DNA of 14,131 nt from DAOTTW01 sp034437615 (GTDB lineage Bacteria > Chloroflexota > Anaerolineae > Aggregatilineales > Phototrophicaceae): NCBI GenBank assembly GCA_034437615.1, contig DAOTTW010000299.1:1-14131 (forward strand), written 5' to 3'. A model generated the notes under the pieces. It was given only the letters and a program-made list of their open reading frames with translations, was not told where the DNA came from and did no database searches. Shown piece after piece: positions 1-7,222 of this stretch; the stretch's first letter is position 1; each line of letters begins with the position of its first letter. The position numbers and the translations under genes were made by a program.

Positions 1-228
1 GCCGCGTAGCGGCGGTCGGGAGAGGGGGATTGAGGGGGTGAGGGCCAAGTTGCGGGCAAAACATGCCTGCCTGAGTAGTTACAGGCCAGTGCCCTGTCCC
101 TACAGGGTCGCAATCATTCACAACAGGTCTGTAGGGACGCGCCACTGGTGCGTCCGCCACACAGGAACAATGAAAAACCAAATACCCACCCCTGTAAAGG
201 TTTGGGGCGAGGGCTGAGTAGACCGACA
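1..228. repeat. Left composite intergenic repeat (modules A and B)
   Basis: No gene is seen here. Positions 32-82 (module A) match the reverse complement of 1677-1727 with about five mismatches. Positions 81-197 (module B) match the reverse complement of about 1733-1847 with about four mismatches. Module A ends in the 13-mer CCTGAGTAGTTAC (70-82). Module B holds imperfect palindromes, for example GGACGC...GCGTCC near 135-150. The module order is A-B here but B-A in the other copy when both are read in the same sense. This is the composition of dispersed palindromic non-coding repeats, not of a transposase-bearing element. A short GCCGC/GCGGC hairpin lies at the very left edge. Confidence 0.8.
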
Positions 229-1575
229 CTAAGGGTGCATGGCCCCATACTGATTAAACAACTGCTCGATCAACTGATGGGCCAGCGCAAATAACGGCTC
301 ATTGGCTTCGTTGCGTTCGTCGTGGTGCGCGTCCATCATGGCGCGTAGCGGCGTCGGCAGCTTGTAGGGCTTCTCGTTTTCCAGCAGCACCTTATCCGCT
401 ACCAGGATGCCGCCGATCACCAGCGGCGCGTACAGCTTCTCAAAATCAAGCTGCCCGGCTTTGATCGCCGTGATGAGGTTATCGGCTTTCGTGCCGCGCT
501 GTTCGGGCTTGACCAGTGGCTTGCCTGTTACGCCTTCGATGCGGTCATAGGCGTGCAGGATGGCATCGCGCATCAGGTCCATGTAGGCAAAATGGGCCAC
601 CGCCCGCAGCGGAAATTGTACCATGCGCTCATCGCGGCTGATGATGCGCAGCAGGCTGCCGAACCATGCAGGCAGGTCGATGGCTTCCTGCTGATTTTGC
701 AATTTGCCCTTATCCAGCAGGCGGCGCACATTCAGTTCTCTGCCGACGATCAGGCGCACGTCGCGCTCTTCAGCGGCGGCCAACTCCACCACGAAGGTCA
801 GCAGGCGTGCAATCAGGTTCATTTCCAGCGCTTGCACGCTGTAGCTGCTCTTTGAGAAGTGCTTTTTCGTCTCTGCGTACAGGATTTCATAGGTCTTGCG
901 GCGCGTGATGCGTGGCAGCACCTGATCGCGCACGACATCCAGGTTTCGCAGCAGCATGGCGCGGTCGTCGGCATGATCCACCAGCGACCACAGCGTAACG
1001 TAAGAGGGTTCCAGGTCCGCGAATTTCCCCACCTTGCCGCCCATAATCGTCAGGTTGGCCTGTATCACACCGCCGCGATTGGCGTCTGTAAACCAGGTCA
1101 GGTCGCCCAGGTCTTCGATCTGTTCCTGGCGCTCTTCATCAAGGAAGCTCAGGTTCACATGGCCCCCGCCTTCGGCTTGCCGGATGCGGTTCGGCTTGCG
1201 TTGCTTGGGTCGCACCTTCGTTTCCACGCTGATTTTATAGTCGCTACTGGGTGTGGTATCCGGCAGCGTGGAGACAGGCAGCGAAATACGCCCGACTTCA
1301 GCCGGGCGCACATCCACGACGAGCTTTTCGTGCTTGCTGATGAAGCGCCCTTTGGCTTTGTTGGCGTCACGCTCTGGCAGGCGCAGCCGGACGGCCACTT
1401 CAAGCTCGCTATCGGTTGTATTCTGCACCAGAATCAGCACCGACAGCGGACGCCCTGCACGGTTGACACGCGGGCGCAGCGCTAACGCTACCTGGGCTGC
1501 ACCAATCGCAGCGCGTTCACCGCTGGTGATGTGGCCCAGTAAATCTGGATAATTGCTCATTACTTGGTCGGACAT
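229..1575 (-). CDS. Conserved-looking hypothetical protein, 448 aa
   Basis: I do not recognise this protein. It has no signal peptide and no membrane segment, so it is probably cytoplasmic. Residues about 30-150 are rich in alternating hydrophobic and polar residues (for example LSVLILVQNTTDSELEVAVR) and look like a beta-sandwich (Ig-like) domain. A basic linker follows around residues 123-132 (RPKQRKPNRIR). From about residue 190 the protein is mostly helical, with many charged residues. No nucleotide-binding or catalytic motif stands out. The ATG at 1575 is used; a second ATG at 1560 has no ribosome site upstream, and the site before 1575 is itself weak (GTGGTG). The gene stands alone and is bracketed by inverted copies of a non-coding repeat. 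The long uninterrupted frame and consistent codon use support a real gene; function unknown. Confidence 0.8.
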   Translation of the reverse strand: MSDQVMSNYPDLLGHITSGERAAIGAAQVALALRPRVNRAGRPLSVLILVQNTTDSELEVAVRLRLPERDANKAKGRFISKHEKLVVDVRPAEVGRISLPVSTLPDTTPSSDYKISVETKVRPKQRKPNRIRQAEGGGHVNLSFLDEERQEQIEDLGDLTWFTDANRGGVIQANLTIMGGKVGKFADLEPSYVTLWSLVDHADDRAMLLRNLDVVRDQVLPRITRRKTYEILYAETKKHFSKSSYSVQALEMNLIARLLTFVVELAAAEERDVRLIVGRELNVRRLLDKGKLQNQQEAIDLPAWFGSLLRIISRDERMVQFPLRAVAHFAYMDLMRDAILHAYDRIEGVTGKPLVKPEQRGTKADNLITAIKAGQLDFEKLYAPLVIGGILVADKVLLENEKPYKLPTPLRAMMDAHHDERNEANEPLFALAHQLIEQLFNQYGAMHP

Positions 1576-1866
1576 GAGTTCACCACTATGAAACTAGGAT
1601 TGCCGTCTACATGAGGTGTAAAATTCGTACATCGTGGGCGCAATGCATTGCGCCTCTACAGATTGTCTGGGTTGGTGTAACGACTCAGGCAGGCCTATTT
1701 TGCCCGCGAATTGGCCCTCACCCCCTCGCTTTTCAGGGGTAGGTATTTGGTTTTTCGTTGTTCCTGTGTGGCGGACGCACCAGTGGCGCGTCCCTACAAA
1801 CCTGTTGTGAATGATTGCGACCCTGTAGGGACAGGGCACTGACCTGTCCGGGGCGGCGCAAGCCGC
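1576..1866. repeat. Right composite intergenic repeat (inverted copy of left)
   Basis: This stretch is non-coding. Reading on the minus strand it contains a GGCGGC-TTGC-GCCGCC hairpin (1851-1866), module B (1847-1733), module A (1727-1677) ending in CCTGAGTCGTTAC (1689-1677), then a palindrome around CGCAATGCATTGCG (1639-1652). Modules A and B are about 90 percent or more identical to the left copy, but their order is swapped. The pair brackets the 448-residue gene in inverted orientation. A 91-codon reading frame across this region is rejected as coding because it is made of the repeat. Confidence 0.8.
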
Positions 1867-2099
1867 CATAAAATGCAGTCAATCATGAAAAACCTACCCC
1901 TGAGAAACCCCTCGCTCCCCCTCTCGATTGCTGTCTGGGTATGGTGGGAGAGGGGTTCGTTTTGTTCAGCCATCAGGTATTAGGTTAGGTTGGCGCGACA
2001 AGCCAATGAAGATATCCTGAATTATACTACGATGAGAGCGTTTTGTGTCTGTATACGCGCAAGATGGGCGTTATACGTCGTTAGAAAACGCTAACGCGG
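1867..2099. repeat. Gene-free stretch with a long imperfect hairpin
   Basis: Positions 1906-1913 (AACCCCTC) pair with 1950-1957 (GAGGGGTT), with further CCCCCTCTC/GAGAGGGG pairing available inside. The CCTACCCCTGA at 1894-1904 repeats the end of module B. The remainder, up to the dehydrogenase stop, is plain AT-richer sequence. It includes CGTTAG-AAAACG-CTAACG at 2079-2096, a perfect 6-bp inverted repeat 4 bp past that stop. No T-run follows it, so it is at best a weak terminator. Confidence 0.5.
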
Positions 2100-2876
2100 C
2101 TATGAGCGCAGATACGACGCGCCGTTGATGTCCACGATGGCACCTGTGGTAAAGGCCGCTTGCTCTGATGCCAGAAACAGCACCACGTAAGCTACTTCCT
2201 GCGGTGTGGCGACGCGGTGCAGTGGGCTTTGCTTGCGGATGGCTTCGCCCTGTGGCCCCTTCAAAATAGCCGTCGCCATTTCCGTGTCGATGAAACCGGG
2301 CGCGACTGTATTCACAAAGATGTTATGGGGTGCCAGCGCCTGCGCCAGCGATTGCCCCATGCTGTTCATCCCGGCTTTGCTGGCCCCATATGCTGGAGAC
2401 GTTGGTTCACCCCGGAAGGCCCCGCGTGATGAGACGTTCACCACACGGCCACCCCCAGCGCGCAGCATGTATTGCGCCGCACAGTAGATGCAATTGGCCG
2501 CGCCTAATAGATTCACGTGCAAAATGCGTTGCCACGCCGCCTGCCATTCGCTGTAGGTCATATCCGTCAGGGGGTGATCTTCGTAGATGCCCGCATTATT
2601 CACCAGAATATCCAGCCCGTTCATGCGCTGATGCACGTCATCGACCATGCTGCGCACGGCTTGCGGGTCGCTGATGTCGGCCTGTGCCAGCATGTGCCCG
2701 TCACCGGGCAGCATCGCCAGTGTCTCGTTGGCGGCTTGCTCGTTGCGCGTGTAATTGATTGCGACGCGGGCGTTGTTCTCTGCGAATTGGCGTGCTATCT
2801 CACGCCCGACGCCACGCGACCCGCCCGTAATCAGGACGACCTTGTTACTAAAGTCTAGTGCTGTGCTTGTGTTCAT
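2100..2876 (-). CDS. Short-chain dehydrogenase/reductase (FabG-like SDR)
   Basis: The protein is a classical NAD(P)-dependent SDR of 258 residues, the usual length. With the ATG at 2876 as residue 1, the cofactor motif TGGSRGVG lies at 17-24, NNAG at 93-96, and the catalytic set N122, S150, Y163 and K167 (YGASK) is complete. PG at 193-194 and the C-terminal TGAIVDINGA segment are also typical. The family covers 3-oxoacyl-ACP reductases and many sugar or alcohol dehydrogenases; the substrate cannot be read from the sequence. An upstream in-frame GTG at 2909 is possible, but AAAGAGAG lies about 10 bases before the ATG at 2876, which I prefer. The gene is single, with non-coding DNA on both sides, so no pathway is implied by neighbours. 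Confidence 0.93.
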   Translation of the reverse strand: MNTSTALDFSNKVVLITGGSRGVGREIARQFAENNARVAINYTRNEQAANETLAMLPGDGHMLAQADISDPQAVRSMVDDVHQRMNGLDILVNNAGIYEDHPLTDMTYSEWQAAWQRILHVNLLGAANCIYCAAQYMLRAGGGRVVNVSSRGAFRGEPTSPAYGASKAGMNSMGQSLAQALAPHNIFVNTVAPGFIDTEMATAILKGPQGEAIRKQSPLHRVATPQEVAYVVLFLASEQAAFTTGAIVDINGASYLRS

Positions 2877-2912
2877 GGCTGTTATGCTCTCTTTCGTTCG
2901 GCTTCTCACCGT

Positions 2913-2940
2913 GTATCAATTTTTGCGTATCAATTTTTGC
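2913..2940 (-). promoter_or_regulatory. Tandem 14-bp direct repeat upstream of the SDR gene
   Basis: GTATCAATTTTTGC occurs twice head-to-tail (2913-2926 and 2927-2940), with no mismatch. On the gene's strand it reads GCAAAAATTGATAC twice, 37-64 bases before the ATG. AT-rich DNA further upstream (2941-2975) includes TATGAT and the palindrome CTGTTAACAG and could hold the promoter. The repeat could be a regulator site or a chance duplication. Confidence 0.5.
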
Positions 2941-3027
2941 GGCATATCATAACATCTCGATATTCTGTTAACAGCGGCAACCAGGGTAGCACCACAAGAA
3001 ATCGTGGATAGCTAGAACTGGGCGCTG

Positions 3028-3213
3028 CGTAACGACTCAGGTACGTGTCCCATGCTCAGTCGCCAGACGTTAAAACGTCAGGCTCCGGTACCGACAAGCC
3101 TGCTCAAGCAGGCTGTATGCAGCGCGCAATAGCCCCCTTCAGGGGGGTTGGCCCTGCGGCAGCCGCTGGCTTTAGCCAGTGGCGACAGACACAGACTGGC
3201 CTGAGTCGTTACG
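3028..3213. repeat. 186-bp multi-hairpin element with 14-bp terminal inverted repeats
   Basis: CGTAACGACTCAGG at 3028-3041 is the exact reverse complement of 3200-3213. Inside lie four consecutive hairpins. The first is GACGTT-AA-AACGTC (3066-3079). The second is AGCCTGCT-CA-AGCAGGCT (3097-3114). The third is CCCCC-TTCA-GGGGG (3133-3146). The fourth is a 9-bp stem with one G-U pair and loop TTTA (3162-3183). An extra pair, GTCGCCA (3059-3065) with TGGCGAC (3180-3186), could close the hairpins into a branched structure. A 62-codon frame in it is not credible as a gene. It may be a non-autonomous mobile repeat or a structured RNA-like element; no target-site duplication is obvious. Confidence 0.75.
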
Positions 3214-3389
3214 ATTACGGAGGTCTACGCTGAAAAAGGCGAGTTGCCTTCGGATTTTGGGACAAGTAGGTATTTCGGCGGCGCGAGCCGTATCGCCGCT
3301 GTTGCAAAAACGTGACTTGTTTTTTAGCTGAAAAAGCCTTACATCTTATATCATCTCAAAAATGCCAGACTTGTTAGAAGAGGCTAATC
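3214..3389 (+). promoter_or_regulatory. Leader region of the beta-helix/GH2 operon
   Basis: No gene is seen. Two short inverted repeats occur (AAGGC-GAGTT-GCCTT at 3236-3250; CGGCG 3276-3280 with CGCCG 3294-3298). The last 70 bases are AT-rich and hold a possible -10 TATATC at 3347-3352, with a poor -35 (TTAGCT, 3324-3329) at 17 bp. The promoter call is weak. Confidence 0.3.
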
Positions 3390-4718
3390 ATGCAAGAGAA
3401 CGTTACACCCAGCAACGGTATGACCATTACGGAGGACACACGTTTCGCCAGTGGCGTCTATCACCTGCCGGATGGCATTCGCATCGGCGCGGATAACATC
3501 AGCATCGAGGGCGATAACACGACCATCCTCAGCGACGTGCAAACAGGCGTCGGTGTGCAAATGAGCGGGCAAACAGGCGTCAGCATCCGCAACCTGAGCG
3601 TGTCGGGCTACTATCACGGCCTGCGCTGCGACGATTGCCGTAACCTCACGCTGGAAAACGTCACAATCCGCAATACGCAGGAAATCGAGGGCATCGAGAC
3701 GTTTTTGTACCTGTGGCTGCCCGTTGAAAAGTCCTATGGCGGTGCGCTACTGTTCAACAACGTCCGCGATAGCAGCGTGCAGGACTGCGACTTTCAGCAT
3801 CAGATGCACGGCGTGCTGCTTTACAACAGCGAACGGGTCACGGTGCAGCGCGTCAACGCTTCGTTCAACAGCGGATGGGGCGTGTACTTATCCAACGCGA
3901 GCCACTGCACAGTTGAGGATAATCAGCTTGACTTCTGCAACCGCGTGTTTCGGCGCGATGATGGCAGCATCCGCGTAGAGGCGGACGCATCCGGCATTGT
4001 GCTGGTCAAAGGCTCGTCGCATAACGTCTTTCGGCGCAATAGCTGCCTGTGCGGTGGCGATGGCATCTTCCTGTGTGGCTATGAGCACCCCGGCGTCATC
4101 ACACCCTGCAATTACAACCTGTTTGAGGAGAACGACTGCCGCCTCAGCCCCAATAACGCCGTTGAATCCACGTTCAGTGAGGGCAACATCTACCGCAATA
4201 ACGATTGCAGCCGCAGCAATTACGGCTTCTGGATGGGCTACAGCCACAAGAACACGCTGGAAGGCAACAACATCGAGTTCAACCGCTTTGCTGGCGTGGC
4301 GATTGAGCACGGCTTTGACTTCGACATCGTGAACAACACGCTTAACCGCAACGGCGAAGGCGTGCGCCTGTGGACGCGGGGCGGCGCGGTGATCGACTAC
4401 TTTCCAGATCGGCGCGTGTCGTTCGACTTTCGCATCAAGGACAACCTGTTCGAGGGCAACAACACGGGTTTCGTGGGCGATACAGGCGCTGAAATTAGCG
4501 ACGACGCCAGCCATCACTTTATGCTGGAGGCTAATCAGTTCAACGGCAACCGCATCGGCGCAAACTTTGGGCGCGTGCGCGATTGTAGCCTGAGCAAAAA
4601 CGTGTTTACGGGCAATCTGGTCGCGGCGGTGCAGGTCGCGGCGGTACATAAGGACGGCGTGACGCTGGATCATGATAACATCTATGGGCAGAATGCCACG
4701 AATTTGAACGAGGTGTGA
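3390..4718 (+). CDS. NosD-like right-handed parallel beta-helix protein
   Basis: The 442-residue protein consists almost wholly of beta-helix rungs. Asn-ladder repeats of the form xNxxxxNxxx recur from about residue 60 to 435, for example HCTVEDNQLDFCN (172-184), HNVFRRNSC (211-219), YNLFEENDC (242-250), KNTLEGNNIEFN (287-298), DFRIKDNLFEGN (346-357) and HFMLEANQFNGN (376-387). This fold is shared by polysaccharide lyases, some glycosidases and epimerases, and by NosD/CASH carbohydrate-binding proteins. I see no family-specific catalytic motif, so the activity is open. There is no signal peptide, which is unusual for this fold in glycan degradation and suggests a cytoplasmic role. The ATG at 3390 follows AGAAGAGG with good spacing. 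Its stop overlaps the start zone of the downstream GH2 gene, so the two are co-translated. It is probably a partner or co-enzyme in glycan processing. Confidence 0.85.
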   Translation: MQENVTPSNGMTITEDTRFASGVYHLPDGIRIGADNISIEGDNTTILSDVQTGVGVQMSGQTGVSIRNLSVSGYYHGLRCDDCRNLTLENVTIRNTQEIEGIETFLYLWLPVEKSYGGALLFNNVRDSSVQDCDFQHQMHGVLLYNSERVTVQRVNASFNSGWGVYLSNASHCTVEDNQLDFCNRVFRRDDGSIRVEADASGIVLVKGSSHNVFRRNSCLCGGDGIFLCGYEHPGVITPCNYNLFEENDCRLSPNNAVESTFSEGNIYRNNDCSRSNYGFWMGYSHKNTLEGNNIEFNRFAGVAIEHGFDFDIVNNTLNRNGEGVRLWTRGGAVIDYFPDRRVSFDFRIKDNLFEGNNTGFVGDTGAEISDDASHHFMLEANQFNGNRIGANFGRVRDCSLSKNVFTGNLVAAVQVAAVHKDGVTLDHDNIYGQNATNLNEV

Positions 4719-4723
4719 TCGTG
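4710..4723 (+). promoter_or_regulatory. Ribosome site deciding the GTG start of the GH2 gene
   Basis: GAGG at 4710-4713, within the last codons of the beta-helix gene, lies 7 bases before the GTG at 4721. Another in-frame GTG at 4715 is only one base from it and overlaps the upstream stop (TGA, 4716-4718). I therefore start the GH2 gene at 4721, two bases past the stop, which implies translational coupling. Confidence 0.6.
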
Positions 4724-7096
4724 CCAGCAGAAATCTGGGAAAACGAAGCAGCCGAGCGCCTGACGCTGGATGGCACCTGGCAAATCGAGATCGGCGGGCA
4801 GGTGGGCGACGTGACGGTGCCCGCCGCCTGGGAAGCACAGGGCTACCCGCGTGACGTAGACAAGGCCGTTTATCGTCGCACATTCAGCATCCCTGCCGCA
4901 TGGCAGGGCCGCGTGCTGCGCTTGCGCTTCGGGGCCGTCAGCTATCATGTAATCGTGCTGGTAAATGGCGTGAATGTCGGTGAGCACTACGGCCTGTGGA
5001 CGCGCTTTGAACTGGACATCACGCAGGCGGCGCAGGTCGGCACGGAAAACAGCATCGCGCTACATATCACCAAGCCGAGCAACGACATTAACGGCGAGTA
5101 CGGCTATCGCGATGTGCTGGTGGGCTTTATCCCGTATATCAGCACGACTTTCGGTGGTCCCTGGCAGAGCATCGAGCTAATCGCACACGAAGCACAGCCG
5201 GATGTAACAAACCCTGTGGGGACGCCACCCATGCCGCCCGACCAACGAGACGACATACCCACAAATCAGGACATCTTGCACGGCTTGTATCCCATTCGCG
5301 GCATTTTGCATTGGGGCTGGTGGCCGGACCGCATCGCACCCGCGCCCACCGACGCCATGATCCGCGAGGAGTTTCGGCGCGTGCGTGGGCTGGGTTTCAA
5401 TCTGGTGAAGCTGTGTCTGTTCGTGCCCACCGAGAACGTGTTTCGCATTGCCGACGAGATGGGCATGTTGCTCTGGCTGGAATTGCCGCTGTGGTTGCCG
5501 CGTATGAACGCGCACCTCAGCAAGCAGGTGCGCGAGGAATACGCCGACATATTGGCGCAGGTGGCGCAGCACCCGTCAATTGTGATCTATAGCATCGGCT
5601 GTGAGCTAGAAGCAGGCGTTGACGACACGTTGCTCTACGACCTGTACGACATTGCACGCGCACGCATCGGTAACGCGCTGCTGATCGTCAATTCGGGCAG
5701 CAGCGAAGCCTACGGCGCTGCTGAGATCGGCTCATCGGATTTTGACGATTACCATTTTTACAGCGATCTGCACTTCTTCGAGCCACTGATTAAGCATTTT
5801 CGGCGTGATTGGCGCGAGAAACCTGTGATTTTCGGTGAATTCGTCGCCTATGACGATTATCGGCATCCGAGGGCGTATGCTGGCGACCCCTGGTGGCGTC
5901 AGGTCTACGGCGTGGATGCGGGCATCCATCGGTGGGCCTACACAGAGCAAGAACAGCGCATCGCAGCGCTGAAGCTGCCGTTTTCGCATGATGAGCATGA
6001 TGAACTCTACGAACTGGGCCAGAAACATTCGGTTGCCATGCGCAAGCACATCTTAGAAGCGACACGCAAGTACAAGCATATTGTGGGCTATGTGATTACC
6101 TGTATACGCGACACGCCCATCAACACCGCAGGCGTGTTTGATGACCTGGGTCATGCGAAATTCAGCGCTGAGCTATGGCAGCAGATCAACAGCGAGACGG
6201 CGCTGGTGCTGGAAAGTGGTCGGCGGCGTAAATGGCGTAGCGGCGATATGCCATATCCGCAGGACATATACAGCTATCGTGGTGGTGACATGCTGGACCT
6301 CAGAATACTTGTCGTGGGTAACAAGCCGGACGGGAAGCGCCTCAGTGCTCATTTCACCCTGCCAGACGGCACCTCGTTTTTGCAGACGCACCAGGAAAGC
6401 GCCGACGATCTGCCGATCACGGGGACCATGCCGGAGGTAGACGCGCCGCAGGAATGGACCCTGCACGCGACATTCGGCAAGGCGCGTAATCAGTGGCACA
6501 TCTGGCTTTACCCGCATACGACCTGGCGCGAGCATATTGGGGTTTATGATCCGTCGGGGTTGCTGCGCTTTGGTGATGCGTTGCCGACGCATGATTTTAC
6601 ATCTGACACGATTTTATTTACGACAGCCTACACACCACAGGTCGCGGATTACGTGCGGGCGGGTGGCAGGGCGATCTTGATGCAGGCAGGGCAGGGCGCG
6701 CTGCCCGTGCAACAGTGGGGTTTTTGGCAGGAATCGCTGCCGTTGCCGTACCCGCATGAGGTGTGGCGGCGTTTTGGCACAGGTGAAGGTGAACAAGCCC
6801 TGAGCTATCGCTTGTATCACGTCGCGCCACAATTCGCCTTTGATACGGATAAGCTGCCTGAAGCTCTGCCGGATGCCCAGATCAGCCCCGTGCTACGACG
6901 CCTGCATACGCGCCTGTTCACCGTCACGGATTACATGATCGAGGCACGCATCGGCCAGGGTGTGTTGCTGGCAACCACGCTGAACCTGCTCGGCGGCGAT
7001 GGCGGTCAGGCGACCGACTGGCACAGCAACGTCGTGGGTGATACCCTGGTGCAGGTGATGGTTGATAGCCTGTCGGCAGGTCAGCAGATCAGCTAG
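4721..7096 (+). CDS. Glycoside hydrolase family 2-type beta-glycosidase
   Basis: The protein (791 residues) hydrolyses beta-linked sugars by family inference, with a retaining mechanism. Residues about 5-158 are a GH2 sugar-binding jelly roll, ending in FGGPWQSIEL. A Pro-rich linker (about 159-187) leads to the TIM barrel, which begins around YPIRGILHWGWWP. E295 in SIGCELE sits where GH2 enzymes have the acid/base of their GNE motif, with Cys in place of the usual Asn. E373 in VIFGEF is the likely nucleophile, 78 residues later. After the barrel (about 485) come a beta-rich domain and a Rossmann-like segment (YVRAGGRAILM) resembling the amidotransferase-like domains of some galactosidases. 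The Ig-like domain normally between the jelly roll and the barrel seems missing. There is no signal peptide, so it is intracellular and fits hydrolysis of sugars imported by the ABC system next door. The exact substrate is unknown. Confidence 0.85.
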   Translation: MPAEIWENEAAERLTLDGTWQIEIGGQVGDVTVPAAWEAQGYPRDVDKAVYRRTFSIPAAWQGRVLRLRFGAVSYHVIVLVNGVNVGEHYGLWTRFELDITQAAQVGTENSIALHITKPSNDINGEYGYRDVLVGFIPYISTTFGGPWQSIELIAHEAQPDVTNPVGTPPMPPDQRDDIPTNQDILHGLYPIRGILHWGWWPDRIAPAPTDAMIREEFRRVRGLGFNLVKLCLFVPTENVFRIADEMGMLLWLELPLWLPRMNAHLSKQVREEYADILAQVAQHPSIVIYSIGCELEAGVDDTLLYDLYDIARARIGNALLIVNSGSSEAYGAAEIGSSDFDDYHFYSDLHFFEPLIKHFRRDWREKPVIFGEFVAYDDYRHPRAYAGDPWWRQVYGVDAGIHRWAYTEQEQRIAALKLPFSHDEHDELYELGQKHSVAMRKHILEATRKYKHIVGYVITCIRDTPINTAGVFDDLGHAKFSAELWQQINSETALVLESGRRRKWRSGDMPYPQDIYSYRGGDMLDLRILVVGNKPDGKRLSAHFTLPDGTSFLQTHQESADDLPITGTMPEVDAPQEWTLHATFGKARNQWHIWLYPHTTWREHIGVYDPSGLLRFGDALPTHDFTSDTILFTTAYTPQVADYVRAGGRAILMQAGQGALPVQQWGFWQESLPLPYPHEVWRRFGTGEGEQALSYRLYHVAPQFAFDTDKLPEALPDAQISPVLRRLHTRLFTVTDYMIEARIGQGVLLATTLNLLGGDGGQATDWHSNVVGDTLVQVMVDSLSAGQQIS

Positions 7097-7222
7097 CGCA
7101 GCGTCCCTGTTTCGGCAGTGTCACGTTTCAAGCATCTGGTTTGACCTGCATTCATGTGCCTTGCGGCAGGCGCTAGCCGCATACGACTTCCCTACGACGG
7201 GTCGCCGTGTATGCGTGTGGCG
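7097..7222. terminator. Possible bidirectional terminator between convergent genes
   Basis: The short gap between the GH2 stop and the oxidoreductase stop holds GCATAC (7179-7184) pairing with GTATGC (7209-7214), with CGA..CCC/GGGTCG pairing inside. A GCGGC/GCCGC hairpin lies just before (7163-7180). No clear T-run flanks either side, so a factor-independent terminator is only possible. Position between converging genes supports the idea. Confidence 0.3.

Noticed and set aside
1594..1869. 91-codon minus-strand reading frame
   Set aside because: It consists of the dispersed composite repeat, with palindromes and no protein-like pattern.
2079..2096. CGTTAG-AAAACG-CTAACG as an intrinsic terminator of the SDR gene
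   Set aside because: The stem is only 6 bp and no T-run follows on the minus strand.
2877..2909. GTG start extending the SDR by 11 residues
   Set aside because: The extension contains the ribosome-site-like AAAGAGAG for the downstream ATG and precedes the normal SDR N-terminus.
3045..3233. 62-codon plus-strand reading frame
   Set aside because: It runs through the multi-hairpin element; composition reflects the stems.
3888..4883. 331-codon minus-strand reading frame across the beta-helix and GH2 genes
   Set aside because: It overlaps two well-supported plus-strand genes, has low-complexity Ala/Val/Arg composition typical of the complementary strand, and matches no family.
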